This document shows, in pieces, positions 26,071 to 36,748 of a DNA stretch of 48,985 nucleotides. The notes under the pieces are model-generated. The model ran no database searches. It was not told where the DNA came from and worked only from the letters and a program-made list of their open reading frames with translations. The position numbers and the translations under genes were made by a program. Each line of letters opens with the position of its first letter. The stretch's first letter is position 1. Origin of the DNA: DASWHD01 sp036393335 (GTDB lineage: Bacteria > CG2-30-53-67 > CG2-30-70-394); contig DASWHD010000144.1 in the NCBI GenBank assembly GCA_036393335.1, positions 1 through 48,985 on the forward strand, read 5' to 3'.

Positions 26071-28602
26071 ATGACCGCCACGCCGAAGGTATTTTCCGTC
26101 CGCTCCATCGCGGGCCTGCCCATCGCCGAGCCCCTGCGGCGTCTGTGTCTGGCGCGGGTGGCCAGCGGCGATCCGGGGGTCGTCGTCGATCTCGTCCCGT
26201 GCGACGCGGTGCTATTGCTCACCGCCTTGTATACGGTCCAGGCAAAGTCGCCGCACGACTGGCAACGACTTTCTCCCGATGTCTTGGGTGAGTACGGCAC
26301 GCTCGTCGCCCGCCTGCCGTCATCCCAGAACGACACCGGCCTGCCGGCCTTCACCGAGTGGCGCCACGCCTACGGTTGCGCCATCGGCGCCCAGCGCCTC
26401 CTGGAGTGGCTCGGCGAGCCCGATACCGATCTGGCCTATCTGGGTGGGTTGGTCCATGACATCGGCCGCTGCCTCCTCTTTCAGGCCGATCCGGTCACCC
26501 TGGGCCAGATCTACATTCAGCGCCATGGCCGGCAGGCGTGCAGCAACGAGATGCGGGTATTCGGCTTCGATCACGGGGAGGCGGGCGCCCGCGCCCTGGA
26601 GACCTGGTCGATCCCTGCGCCGTTACCCGACCTGGTGCGTTACCACCATACCGGCCCCCCCGACGGTCACCCCCACGCCAAGGTAATCGCCGCCGTGCTG
26701 ATCGCCAACCGCCTCGCTGAGCTCTTTTACTCGGAGCCCGCCGGCGAGCGGACCAACCTGTTCGAGATCGAGCGTGCCGCCCGCCGCCTGCTGGGCATCT
26801 CTCCCCAGGTGCTGGAAGAGGTGTTGATGGGGATGATCTCGGCGGTGCAGGAGACCGCCACCGGCCTCGGGCTGGAGCCCAGCCAGCCGACGGACCACAT
26901 CCGGCGACTGGTCGAGACCAACCTCAAGATCAGCCGTATCCACCTGAGCCTGGAGCGATCCAACCGCACCCTGGAGGGGAAGCTTGAGCAGCTCCGCCTG
27001 CTCGGCGAGGTGAGCGAGCTGATCAACCGCGAAAAGGACACGGAGATCCTGTTCAACTCCCTGGTGGAGCGCATCGCCCGGATCTTGCGGGCCGATCGGG
27101 TCTCCATGTTCCTGCGCGCCGATAACCCGCGGGGCGACGGCGAGATGGTGCTGGTGGCCGGGCGCGGGCTGCCGCCGGAGGCGACCGCCACGGCGCCGGT
27201 GCTGGACGGCCACGGCATCTCCGGATACGTGGTGGAGTCGGGCGACGCCGTCATGGTCCACGACCTTGCGACCGACGAGCGGTTCTCCCCCTCCGACGCC
27301 GCCGTCGGTGAGCGCACCGGCAGCTTCATCGCGGTGCCGATCAACGTCGGCGACCGTACCGTCGGCCTGATTCACGTGGGCGACCGGGTCGGCACCGGGG
27401 CCTTCGGTGACGACGACACCGAGCTGCTCACCACCATCGCCCATCAGCTCTCCATCTCGTTGGAGACCCAGCGTCTGGTGCGGACCCTGGCGGAGCGCAA
27501 TCAACGTCTGCGAGAGGCCAACCGGACCATCATCGAGTCGACCCGTGCCCTGGAGCGCGAGCGCAACAAGCTTTCCTCGATCCTCTGGTCCATGGGGGAA
27601 GGGGTGGTGGTGTGCAACGCGGAGCGGCAAATCATTCTGGTCAACAACGCCGCCGAGACCATTCTGCAAAAGGAGGCCACCAAGCTCCTCGGGCGTGACC
27701 TCATGGCCAGCGTGAGTCCCATTCTCGAGGTCGCGGCCAACCGCCTCGGCCGCCTGTCGGTGGAGGGCGCGGGCCGCAGTCTCGACGAGACCACGACGGT
27801 CGAGGGTCGCACGATCCGCTTCAACCTGGCCACCATCGACGACCCGGACGGCGAGTTCCTCGGCACCGTGGTGGTCCTGCAAGACACCACGCGCCTGCTG
27901 GAGGCGGAGAAGGCACGGAATGAATTCGTCTACCACGTTTCCCACGAGCTGCGCACCCCGCTGGTATCGATCAACGGCTTCGCCTCGACCATCCTCCGCG
28001 ACCCGGAGATGGACTCCGCGACCCGCGAGGAGTTCTTGCAGATCATTGTCTCCGAAGGGACGCGCCTGACGCGGCTGATCGACAACTTGCTGGAGTTCTC
28101 GAAGGTCGAGCAAGGGCGCCTCGCCCTGAACCAGGAGCCGTGCGACTTACGGCAATTGGTGCAAATTTCCACGAGCGGCCTGACCAAGCAGGCGGAAGAC
28201 AAGCAGATCAAAATCCGCTTCGACCTCGACTCGTCGCTACCACAGGTGCTGGTCGACGAGGACCGCACGCGCCAAGTGCTAGTGAACCTGTTGGCCAACG
28301 CCGTGAAGTTCAGCCCGGCGGGCTCGGACGTGGTGGTGCGGGCCCATCCTCAGGAGAACATCGTCCTGGTGACCGTCACCGACCACGGCCCGGGTATCGC
28401 TCCGGAGCTGCGCCACAAGGTGTTCGAGCGGTTTTTCCAGATACGGCGTGAAGGCGCGGCTACCCAGGGTACCGGTCTGGGGCTGGCGATCGTGCAAGAG
28501 ATCGTCCACGCCCATGGCGGCCACGTGTGGATCGAGGAGGTGGAAGGTGGCGGCACGCGCGTGTGTTTCACCTTGCCGGCACTGGTATCGGATCCCGGAT
28601 AA
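26071..28602 (+). CDS. Hybrid-sensing histidine kinase: HDOD-like, GAF, PAS, HisKA, HATPase
   Basis: An 843-residue soluble sensor kinase with no membrane segment. In order: an HDOD/HD-like domain (about 90-270; GLVHDIGRCLLF, FGFDHGEAGA, VRYHHTG); a coiled region (about 285-320); a GAF domain (about 320-470; DGHGISGYVVESGDAVMVHDL); a second coiled linker (about 475-505); a PAS domain (about 505-610; LWSMGEGVVVCNAERQIILVNNAAETIL); the H-box FVYHVSHELRTPL (about 625-637); and an ATPase domain with the N-box NLLANAVKFSP, the G1 box DHGPGIAP and the G2 box GTGLGLAI. It ends 9 bases before the NtrC-type regulator, its obvious partner. HDOD plus kinase in one chain is uncommon. Confidence 0.9.
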   Translation: MTATPKVFSVRSIAGLPIAEPLRRLCLARVASGDPGVVVDLVPCDAVLLLTALYTVQAKSPHDWQRLSPDVLGEYGTLVARLPSSQNDTGLPAFTEWRHAYGCAIGAQRLLEWLGEPDTDLAYLGGLVHDIGRCLLFQADPVTLGQIYIQRHGRQACSNEMRVFGFDHGEAGARALETWSIPAPLPDLVRYHHTGPPDGHPHAKVIAAVLIANRLAELFYSEPAGERTNLFEIERAARRLLGISPQVLEEVLMGMISAVQETATGLGLEPSQPTDHIRRLVETNLKISRIHLSLERSNRTLEGKLEQLRLLGEVSELINREKDTEILFNSLVERIARILRADRVSMFLRADNPRGDGEMVLVAGRGLPPEATATAPVLDGHGISGYVVESGDAVMVHDLATDERFSPSDAAVGERTGSFIAVPINVGDRTVGLIHVGDRVGTGAFGDDDTELLTTIAHQLSISLETQRLVRTLAERNQRLREANRTIIESTRALERERNKLSSILWSMGEGVVVCNAERQIILVNNAAETILQKEATKLLGRDLMASVSPILEVAANRLGRLSVEGAGRSLDETTTVEGRTIRFNLATIDDPDGEFLGTVVVLQDTTRLLEAEKARNEFVYHVSHELRTPLVSINGFASTILRDPEMDSATREEFLQIIVSEGTRLTRLIDNLLEFSKVEQGRLALNQEPCDLRQLVQISTSGLTKQAEDKQIKIRFDLDSSLPQVLVDEDRTRQVLVNLLANAVKFSPAGSDVVVRAHPQENIVLVTVTDHGPGIAPELRHKVFERFFQIRREGAATQGTGLGLAIVQEIVHAHGGHVWIEEVEGGGTRVCFTLPALVSDPG

Positions 28603-28611
28603 GGAAGGCAT

Positions 28612-30003
<1,392 letters not shown>

Positions 30004-30245
30004 CCCACAGGTGAAGTCATTCCCTCGTGCCGCTCGCCCGCATTGTCGGCCGCTACGGCGACCAGCAGGTGCTGACGTGCGTTGGTGAAAGTTCGGCTTC
30101 TTGCCCGCTTCCGGTAAGTGTGGTGCGGGCATGATGTTGGCGCCGAAATCGGCACCAAGACTGGCGACTCGTCGTTAACCATAGACGGCAAATGCCGATC
30201 TATGGGGGAGCCAGTCGTTCGCAACCTCTACGGAGACCGCCACCC

Positions 30246-31097
30246 ATGGCACCGGTCACCGACGCCGAGAGCGTCATCGCCCATGTCGAGTCGTTACCGC
30301 CCCTGCCCGCGGCCACCCAGCGGCTATTGGTGCTCACCAGCCTGCCGCCGGACCGGGCCGACATGGTGGAGATCTCGAATGTCATTACCCACGAGCCGGC
30401 CCTCGCCGCCCTCGCGTTGAAATGGGTGAACTCGCCCCTCTATGGGCTGCGCGTCGAGGTGCGCAACGTCCGCCAGGCGGTCGCTCTGATGGGGCTGCGC
30501 ACCATTCGCAACATGGTGCTGGGCATGGAAGTCAACAACATGACCAGTGCCGGCCTGCACGGCTACGGCATGTCGGCCGCGGTCTTCTCGCAACACGCGA
30601 TGGCCACCGCCACCGCCTGCCAGCGTCTGGCGGAGCGGTACATGCCCGCCCTACACGATGAGGCGTTCACCCTCGGCCTGTTGCACGACATCGGCATGCT
30701 CCTCCTCGATCCGCTGGTGAAGGAATATCGGGACCAGTTCATGGAAGGTCTCCGAACAGGCCAGCCCCAGGAGGCGGTGGAACGCGATCTCTTCACCATC
30801 GACCACTGTGCCCTCGGCGCGCGGGTCCTCGAATCGTGGAACCTGCCGGGCGAGACGGCGGAGTACATCGCCCTGCACCACAGCCCCTTGAGCGAGGAAA
30901 CCCCGGCCTTGGTCATCCTCCTGAGGGTGGCGGACTCGATCACGGAGGCGCCGTTCGCCGAACGCCTCGGACACTCGCCCACGCCCGACCGGGACGCGTG
31001 CGCCGCGTTGGGGATTTCCTTCGAAGAGCTGCAGAGCTTGCAGGCGCACTTGGAGGCCTCGTTGGAGGGCGCGGTCTCCCTCTTCTCGGGTCGCTAA
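30246..31097 (+). CDS. HDOD-domain signalling protein
   Basis: A 283-residue stand-alone HDOD protein, similar in layout to the one at 18187 and to the N-terminal domain of the nearby kinase. Segments are LPPLPAATQRLLVLTSL (about residues 17-33), ALALKWVNSPLYGLRVEVRNVRQAVALMGLRTIRNMVLG (typical HDOD core), GLLHDIGMLLLDPLV (about 144-158) and YIALHHSPLSEE. The ATG at 30246 has GGAG about 9 bases upstream. It follows the kinase-regulator pair on the same strand after a 242-base gap, so it may have its own promoter and could be a target or partner of that system. Confidence 0.88.
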   Translation: MAPVTDAESVIAHVESLPPLPAATQRLLVLTSLPPDRADMVEISNVITHEPALAALALKWVNSPLYGLRVEVRNVRQAVALMGLRTIRNMVLGMEVNNMTSAGLHGYGMSAAVFSQHAMATATACQRLAERYMPALHDEAFTLGLLHDIGMLLLDPLVKEYRDQFMEGLRTGQPQEAVERDLFTIDHCALGARVLESWNLPGETAEYIALHHSPLSEETPALVILLRVADSITEAPFAERLGHSPTPDRDACAALGISFEELQSLQAHLEASLEGAVSLFSGR

Positions 31098-31100
31098 GCA

Positions 31101-31805
31101 TCATTCAGGATCGGCGTCGCTGATCCGGTCTAACGCGACACCCGCGGCCGCCTGTTCGGCCGCCTTCTTGCTGCTCCCCTCACCCTCCCCGAGACGGCGC
31201 TCACCGATCCACACGGCGACCTTGTAGCAGCGGTCGTGGTCCGGACCGGTGGCCGCGACCAACTCGTAGCGCGGCAAGAGCCGCCATCGCTCCTGGCTGA
31301 TCTCTTGCAGCGCCGTCTTGGGATCCCACGTACGGCGGCGCGCCAGCGGTGCCCGCAGGTGTGGGACCAGGTGGCTCTCGACCACGGCCTGTGCCGCCGC
31401 CAACCCGGCCTCCTGGTAGATGGCGCCGATCACCGCCTCATACGCCGCGCAGAGGATCGATGCCTTGGCCCGGCCGCCGCTGCGCGCCTCGCCCACGCCG
31501 AGACGTAGGTGGTCCCCGAGACCGAGGTGGCGAGCGACCGCGGCGAGGCTTCTCTGGCATACCAAATGGCTGCGGTAACGGGAGAGGTCGCCCTCGGAGG
31601 CGTCTGGCTGCTGGGCGAGGAGGAGGTCGGAGACCACCAGCTGCACCACGGCGTCGCCGAGGAACTCGAGGCGCTCGTTCTGCTCACCTGCCGCCAGCCC
31701 CGCCTCCGGCACCCATGAACGATGGGTGAGGGCACGGATCAGCAGGTCGGGATCGCGGAAGGTGTACCCTAGCCGCGCTTCAAGCTCGCGATTGGCGCTC
31801 GCCAC
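31101..31805 (-). CDS. rnc: Ribonuclease III
   Basis: A 234-residue double-stranded RNA endonuclease for rRNA and mRNA processing. The signature NERLEFLGDAVV (43-54) and a C-terminal dsRNA-binding domain (about 160-228; DPKTALQEISQERW, GSSKKAAEQAAA) are present. The second metal-site motif is odd: the usual ILAD-x-x-E reads ILCAAYE (117-123), so the aspartate matching E. coli Asp114 is Ala120, while the matching Glu117 is kept (Glu123). The start is GTG 31803-31805 with AAGG upstream. It follows fabF across a gap holding a REP-like repeat; the acpP-fabF-rnc order occurs in other bacteria. Confidence 0.93.
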   Translation of the reverse strand: MASANRELEARLGYTFRDPDLLIRALTHRSWVPEAGLAAGEQNERLEFLGDAVVQLVVSDLLLAQQPDASEGDLSRYRSHLVCQRSLAAVARHLGLGDHLRLGVGEARSGGRAKASILCAAYEAVIGAIYQEAGLAAAQAVVESHLVPHLRAPLARRRTWDPKTALQEISQERWRLLPRYELVAATGPDHDRCYKVAVWIGERRLGEGEGSSKKAAEQAAAGVALDRISDADPE

Positions 31806-31881
31806 CCGACCTTAGCCCGCATTGCTGACCAGGAATCGTCGCGCGCCCGTGCACATGGCCGTAGATCCTGGTCGGCGCCTG

Positions 31882-31966
31882 GTAGGAGCCGAATCCCCTC
31901 GGTACCCCAGTCCCGAGAGGGCCTGCCGCGCCCATGGCGCGGGTCGCCGGTGCAACCGGCTCCTAC
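31882..31966. repeat. REP-like 85-bp inverted repeat, copy 1
   Basis: It begins GTAGGAGCCGA and ends GGCTCCTAC, so its ends are inverted repeats. The inner part contains GGCGCGGGTCGCCGG. Copy 2 at 45904-45988 has the same length and the same end and inner blocks. The 5' GTAGGAGC form resembles REP elements common in Pseudomonadota. It sits between fabF and rnc. Confidence 0.7.
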
Positions 31967-32036
31967 CTCGGACGAGGTGGGCCAGGAGATGCGGGCAGTT
32001 GCGCGGGCGCAGCGGAGTCATGGTGAGAAATGCGGG

Positions 32037-33284
32037 CTAGACCCGGCGGAAGGCGAGGCAGGCATTCGTGCCGCCAAACCCGAAGGAGTTGCTCATGCCC
32101 ACATCGATCGCCACGTTCCGCGCCTCGTTGGGAACGTAATCGAGGTCGCACTCCGGGTCCGGGTGCTCGTAGTTGATGGTCGGCGGCACCTGCTGCTCAT
32201 GGATCGCCTTGGCGAGGATCACCCCCTCGATACCTCCCGCGGCACCCAGCAGGTGGCCTGTCATCGACTTGGTGGAGCTCACCGCCAGGTGGTCAGCCTG
32301 GGCGCCGAACACCGCCCGGATGGCCAGGGTCTCGTTCTTGTCGTTGGCGGGCGTGGAGGTGCCGTGGGCGTTGATGTACTGGACCTGCTCGGCGTTTAGC
32401 CGCGCGTCTTTCAGGGTCAGGCGCATGCAGCGCTGCGCCCCCTCCCCCTCGGGCGCCGGGGCGGTGATGTGATAGCCGTCGCCGCTGGTGCCGTAGCCCA
32501 CGACCTCCGCATAGATCCGGGCGCCGCGCGCCTTGGCTCGCTCCATCTCCTCCAGCACCACGATCCCCGCCCCCTCGCCGATCACGAAGCCGTCGCGCTG
32601 CGCATCGAACGGGCGGCTGGCACGGTGCGGCTCCTCGTTGCGGGTGGAGAGGGCCTTCATCGCCCCGAAGCCGCCCAGTCCCAGGGCACAGATGGGGGAC
32701 TCGGCGCCGCCGCAGATCATCACGTCCGCATCGTCATACTGGATCAGGCGCGTGCCATCACCGATCGCATGGGTGCCCGTGGCACAAGCGGTGACCGGCG
32801 ACAGGTTCGGCCCCTTGGCCCCGAAGCGGATGGAGATGTGACCGGCCGCTAGGTTGATGATGCTCATCGGGATGAAGAAGGGGGTGATCTTGCGCGGCCC
32901 CTCGGTGGCGACTACGTGGCCATAGTGTTCGATAGTGGGCAGACCACCGATGCCAGAACCGACGCACACGCCGGTCCGTTCGGCGATTTCACCATCCACC
33001 GTCAGGCCGGCATCGGCCACCGCCTCGGTCGCCGCCGCCACGGCGTACTGAATGAACAAATCGACCTTCTTTTGCTCGCGCTTGGGGAACACCGTGTCCG
33101 GATCGAACCCCTTCACCTCCCCGGCAATCTGCGACGGATACCCGGCGGGGTCGAAGCGCGTGACCGTAGTGATGCCACTCCTGCCGGCGAGCAGGTTGGC
33201 CCAGCTTTCCTGCAGGTTGAGGCCGACCGGGGAGAGGATCCCCAGGCCGGTGATGGCGACACGGCGGCGCATGGACCCGGGCAC
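32037..33284 (-). CDS. fabF: 3-oxoacyl-[acyl-carrier-protein] synthase II (KAS II)
   Basis: A 415-residue condensing enzyme that elongates acyl-ACP with malonyl-ACP. The active-site residues are in TACATGTHAIGD (nucleophile Cys, about residue 169), NAHGTSTPAND (His) and KSMTGHLLGAAGG (His). The segments VCVGSGIGG and SNSFGFGGTNA are typical. Start: GTG 33284 has AGGAG 4 bases upstream, but ATG 33272 (MRRRVAITGLG) gives the more usual N-terminus; the choice is uncertain. It starts 1 base after the acpP stop, so the two are coupled. Confidence 0.96.
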   Translation of the reverse strand: MPGSMRRRVAITGLGILSPVGLNLQESWANLLAGRSGITTVTRFDPAGYPSQIAGEVKGFDPDTVFPKREQKKVDLFIQYAVAAATEAVADAGLTVDGEIAERTGVCVGSGIGGLPTIEHYGHVVATEGPRKITPFFIPMSIINLAAGHISIRFGAKGPNLSPVTACATGTHAIGDGTRLIQYDDADVMICGGAESPICALGLGGFGAMKALSTRNEEPHRASRPFDAQRDGFVIGEGAGIVVLEEMERAKARGARIYAEVVGYGTSGDGYHITAPAPEGEGAQRCMRLTLKDARLNAEQVQYINAHGTSTPANDKNETLAIRAVFGAQADHLAVSSTKSMTGHLLGAAGGIEGVILAKAIHEQQVPPTINYEHPDPECDLDYVPNEARNVAIDVGMSNSFGFGGTNACLAFRRV

Positions 33285-33285
33285 G

Positions 33286-33519
33286 TTACTCCTGATGCTG
33301 GTGCTCCAGGACGTAGTCGATCGCGTCCTGCACCGTGGTGATCTTCTCCGCCTCTTCGTCCGGGATCTCGATACCGAACTCCTCCTCGAGGGCCATGACC
33401 AGCTCCACCGTGTCCAGAGAGTCGGCGCCCAGGTCGTCGACGAACGAGGTGTCCGGCTTGACCTGCTCGATGTCGACGCCGAGCTGCTCCGCGATGATTG
33501 CCTTCACCTTGTCTTCCAT
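33286..33519 (-). CDS. acpP: Acyl carrier protein
   Basis: A 77-residue acidic four-helix carrier of fatty acyl chains. The phosphopantetheine attachment serine lies in DLGADSLDTVELVMALEEEF (Ser about 39). GGAGAA precedes the ATG. It lies directly before fabF. The 363-base gap separating it from fabG is unusually long for this operon and is filled in part by a MITE-like element. Confidence 0.98.
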   Translation of the reverse strand: MEDKVKAIIAEQLGVDIEQVKPDTSFVDDLGADSLDTVELVMALEEEFGIEIPDEEAEKITTVQDAIDYVLEHQHQE

Positions 33520-33693
33520 GGGGTTCTCCTGCGGGATGGGTACGAAGAGGGTCCAGATCGATGTGGGCCGGCAGGGTAAATGGCGCCCCGTAGGGGGTCA
33601 ATGCAACTGCGGCAGGAGGTGGGGGTGAGGGGGCAAGAGATATGGATGTGGTGTCGCCCCTCCGGGCCGACGATCATTTCTCGCAGGCTGCTC

Positions 33694-33816
33694 CTAGTGT
33701 TGCGTTCTCGAAGTAAGGCGATTCCAAAGGCCAGCAGTTTTCCGGTGTAAATCCTTTCTGTACCTTCTTGTTTGGGAAGTGAATTCAATCTTAGAACTTC
33801 GAGAACGCAACACTAG
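33694..33816. mobile_element. MITE-like element with perfect terminal inverted repeats
   Basis: Two exact 21-base inverted arms (33694-33714 and 33796-33816) bound 81 bases of clearly AT-richer sequence. The outermost four bases at both ends are CTAG, itself a palindrome, so these may be a 4-bp target duplication. The element would then be 115 bp with 17-bp ends TGTTGCGTTCTCGAAGT. A duplication of the YTAR type is made by some IS5-group transposases; assigning it to that group is only a guess. It encodes nothing and lies in the 363-base fabG-acpP gap, where nothing else is visible. Confidence 0.75.
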
Positions 33817-33882
33817 CAACAACCCGTTGGCCACCACGCGCGGCCGTCGACCCCCTAATCTCTACCTCCTGACTCCTACCCC

Positions 33883-34626
33883 CTACATGTACATGCCGCC
33901 GTTGACGTGCAGCACCTGGCCGGTGATGTAACGCGCTTCCTCGCTCGCCAGAAAAACGACGGCCGCGGCCACGTCCGCCGCGCTGCCGAGGGTGCCCATG
34001 GGGATCTGGGAGAGGAGGTTTTGCTTGACGTCGTCGGACAGCACCTCGGTCATCGCCGTGGCGATGAACCCCGGCGCCACCGCGTTCACGGTGATGCCCC
34101 GGCCCGCATATTCCCGGGCGACGGTCTTGGTCAGGCCGATGAGCCCGGCCTTCGCCGCCACGTAGTTCGCCTGGCCGATGTTGCCCATCACCCCGACGAT
34201 CGAGGCGATGTTGACGATCCGCCCCCAGCGCGCCTTGGCCATGGGCCGCACCGCCGCCTGGGTGACCAGGAAGGCGCCCTTCAAATTGACCGACAGCACC
34301 GCGTCCCACTCGCCCTCCTTCATGCGCAGCAACAGGGCGTCGCGGGTGATGCCCGCGTTGTTTACCACGATGTGCAGGTTGCCGAGCTGCTCGGTGGCCG
34401 CGCGCACCATCGCCGCGACCTCGCCGGCATTCGCCACGTTGCCGGCCACCGCGGTGGTCTCCACACCGTGGGCCGCGGCGATGGCGGCGGCGGCTGCGGC
34501 CGCGCCCTCGCCGTTGATGTCGGACACCACCACCTTGGCCCCGGCGGCGGCCAGGGTCTCGGCGATGGCACGGCCGATCCCCTGGGCGCCGCCGGTGACC
34601 AGCGCGACACGATCGTGGAGAGACAT
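33883..34626 (-). CDS. fabG: 3-oxoacyl-[acyl-carrier-protein] reductase
   Basis: A 247-residue short-chain dehydrogenase that reduces beta-ketoacyl-ACP with NADPH. The cofactor loop TGGAQGIGRA (11-20), NNAGITRD (about 89-96), the catalytic Ser in NIASIVG and the Tyr/Lys in YVAAKAG (about 154-160) are all present. It ends HVNGGMYM, the usual FabG terminus. The ATG at 34624-34626 precedes SLHDRVALVTGG. It sits 35 bases after fabD in the fatty-acid operon; downstream continuity to acpP is interrupted by the MITE-like element. Confidence 0.97.
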   Translation of the reverse strand: MSLHDRVALVTGGAQGIGRAIAETLAAAGAKVVVSDINGEGAAAAAAAIAAAHGVETTAVAGNVANAGEVAAMVRAATEQLGNLHIVVNNAGITRDALLLRMKEGEWDAVLSVNLKGAFLVTQAAVRPMAKARWGRIVNIASIVGVMGNIGQANYVAAKAGLIGLTKTVAREYAGRGITVNAVAPGFIATAMTEVLSDDVKQNLLSQIPMGTLGSAADVAAAVVFLASEEARYITGQVLHVNGGMYM

Positions 34627-34661
34627 GGGACTCCCGTGATGGGTTGTGAACGGGGCGGTGG

Positions 34662-35582
34662 TTAGCCGGCGACCGCCTGCGCCAACGAGGTCGGGTCGCT
34701 TACCGAAACGACTCTCATACCCCGGTCGATGCGCTTGATCAACCCGGCCAGCACCCGGCCGGGGCCGAACTCGTAGCCGCGGGTCACCCCTTCCTCTACA
34801 AGGCGCTGTACCGACTCCACCCACAAGAGGGGGGAGGAGATCTGTCGGACCAGGGAGGTGCGGATGGCCTCCGGCTCGACCAGGGGGGCCGCCTCGGCGT
34901 TGTTGATCAGGGGGCAGCGGGGCGGCTGGATTGCCGTCGTCGCGAGTAGCTCGGCGAGCCGCTCCCCGGCGGGCGCCATCAACGGCGTGTGAAACGGGCC
35001 GGAGACCACCAGGCGCATCGCTTTCTTAGCGCCCGCCGCCAGGGCCGCCGCCATCGCCGCCTCGACCGCCGCCGTGCGGCCGGCGATCACCGTCTGCTCC
35101 GGCGAGTTGAAATTGGCCGGCCACACCTCGCCCGCGCCGCACACCGCCTCCAGGGCCAGGCGGTCCAGGCCGATGATCGCCGCCATCGCCCCCTCCCCCG
35201 GCGCCACGGCCTCGCTCATGAAACGCCCCCGGGCGTGAACCAGACGCACGCCATCGGCGAAGGAGAGTGCCCCCGCCGCCACCAGGGCGGTGAGCTCCCC
35301 CAGACTGTGACCCGCGACGAACGCGCACTGGTCCACATCCCCGCCGACGGCCGCGAAGGCCCGCAGGGCGGCGATCGAGTGGGTGAGGATCGCCGGCTGG
35401 GTGTTCTGGGTGAGGGCGAGGTCCTGCTCCGGGCCGTCGTAGCACAGCTTGGCGAGGTCGAATCCGAGGGCGTCGTTCGCCTCGGTGAAGGTCTCCCGGG
35501 CGGCGGGGTGCTGCTCGGCGAGCGCGGCCCCCATGCCGACGGCTTGGGCGCCTTGGCCGGGGAAGAGGAAGGCGGTTTTCAT
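34662..35582 (-). CDS. fabD: Malonyl-CoA:ACP transacylase
   Basis: A 306-residue enzyme that loads malonate onto ACP. Typical motifs are FLFPGQGAQAVGMG (5-18), the nucleophile in AGHSLGEL (about 95-102), the Arg in VHARGRFM, and the partner His in VSGPFHTPLM (about 200-209). It lies between fabH and fabG, with short repeats in the 161 bases separating it from fabH. Confidence 0.97.
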   Translation of the reverse strand: MKTAFLFPGQGAQAVGMGAALAEQHPAARETFTEANDALGFDLAKLCYDGPEQDLALTQNTQPAILTHSIAALRAFAAVGGDVDQCAFVAGHSLGELTALVAAGALSFADGVRLVHARGRFMSEAVAPGEGAMAAIIGLDRLALEAVCGAGEVWPANFNSPEQTVIAGRTAAVEAAMAAALAAGAKKAMRLVVSGPFHTPLMAPAGERLAELLATTAIQPPRCPLINNAEAAPLVEPEAIRTSLVRQISSPLLWVESVQRLVEEGVTRGYEFGPGRVLAGLIKRIDRGMRVVSVSDPTSLAQAVAG

Positions 35583-35596
35583 AGTGGCTAGCGATT

Positions 35597-35738
35597 AGCG
35601 GTCAGCTTTCAGCTTGAGCGGACGGCTGACGCCGACCACGTCTTGGGTGGAGTGACGCCGGCTCCACAGGGAACAGCAATACAGAACGACATCCTATCAA
35701 GCTGAACGCCGGCAGCTAAAAGCTGAACGCTGACCGCT
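35597..35738. repeat. Short inverted/direct repeats between fabH and fabD
   Basis: AGCGGTCAGCTTTCAGCTT (35597-35615) is the reverse complement, with one mismatch, of 35720-35738. A further partial copy AAGCTGAACGCCG begins near 35699. Such simple AGC/TCAGC-rich repeats are common in intergenic DNA. The intervening bases hold no gene. Confidence 0.6.
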
Positions 35739-35743
35739 GAAAG

Positions 35744-36724
35744 CTACCAGCGCATCATCACCGCGCCCCAGGTGAGACCGCCGCCGAACGCCTCCAACAG
35801 GATGTTCTGCCCCGCGCGGACGCGACCGCTGCGCACCGCCTCGTCCAGGGCGATGGGGATGGAGGCGGCGGAGGTGTTGCCCACGCGGTCGAGGTTCACC
35901 ACCACCGAGTCCATGGACATGCCCAGGCGCTTGGCGGTCGCCTCGATGATGCGGATGTTCGCCTGGTGCGGGATGAGCAGGTCGAGGTCCTCCGGCACCA
36001 TGGCGTTCGCCGCCAGGGCCTCGGCGACCACCTCGCCGAGCATGCGCACGGCCACGCGGAAGGTCTCGTTCCCGCGCATGCGGATCAGCTCCCCCTCCAG
36101 GGCGAACACCTCGCCGGTGCCGGGGTTGCGCTTGCCCGGCGCGGCGACCATCAACAGGTCGGCCATCTCGCCTTCCGCGTGGAGGTGGGAGGAGAGGATG
36201 CCGCGACCGTCCTCGGTGGCCTGAAGAACGACCGCCCCGGCGCCATCCCCGAACAGCACGCAGGTGGTACGGTCGGACCAATCGACGATGCGCGACAAGA
36301 CCTCGGCTCCGATCACCAGCACGGTGCGCGCACTGCCGGCGCGAATGAACTGGTCCCCCACCGTCAGGGCGTAGACAAACCCGGAGCAGGCGGCGGAGAG
36401 GTCGAAGGCGGGGACCGGTCCGCAGCCCAGGGCCCGCTGGACCAGGCAGGCGGTGGACGGGAAGGCCATGTCCGGGGTGGCAGTGGCCACCAGCACCAGG
36501 TCGAGGTCTCGCCCCGTGATCCCCGCCGCCGTCAGGGCGGCGCGCCCCGCGGCGGTGGCGAGGTCGGAGCACTGCTCGGTGGGGTCGGCGATGCGGCGCT
36601 CGCGGATCCCCGTGCGTTCGACGATCCACGCATCGGAGGTATCGACCCGCTGCTCCAGGTCGACATTGGTCAGCACCCGCGCGGGCAGGTAACTACCGGT
36701 ACCGATGATGCGCGCGCGGGCCAT
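35744..36724 (-). CDS. fabH: 3-oxoacyl-[acyl-carrier-protein] synthase III (KAS III)
   Basis: A 326-residue enzyme that starts fatty-acid synthesis by condensing acetyl-CoA with malonyl-ACP. The catalytic triad is visible: Cys in SAACSGFVYAL (about 113), His in IPHQANIRI (about 251) and Asn in VGNTSAASIP (about 281). The start ATG follows the common pattern MARARIIGTGSYLP. In many bacteria plsX lies directly upstream; here only a 207-base non-coding gap separates it from rpmF. Confidence 0.97.
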   Translation of the reverse strand: MARARIIGTGSYLPARVLTNVDLEQRVDTSDAWIVERTGIRERRIADPTEQCSDLATAAGRAALTAAGITGRDLDLVLVATATPDMAFPSTACLVQRALGCGPVPAFDLSAACSGFVYALTVGDQFIRAGSARTVLVIGAEVLSRIVDWSDRTTCVLFGDGAGAVVLQATEDGRGILSSHLHAEGEMADLLMVAAPGKRNPGTGEVFALEGELIRMRGNETFRVAVRMLGEVVAEALAANAMVPEDLDLLIPHQANIRIIEATAKRLGMSMDSVVVNLDRVGNTSAASIPIALDEAVRSGRVRAGQNILLEAFGGGLTWGAVMMRW

Positions 36725-36748
36725 GGGGTTACGGGATCGGGTACGGCT

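Noticed and set aside
26623..28113. Minus-strand open frame opposite the histidine kinase.
   Set aside because: Shadow of a kinase with complete H, N and G boxes.
30004..30245. Possible sigma54 promoter before the third HDOD gene.
   Set aside because: The GG and GC elements found are not 10 bases apart, so they do not meet the -24/-12 rule.
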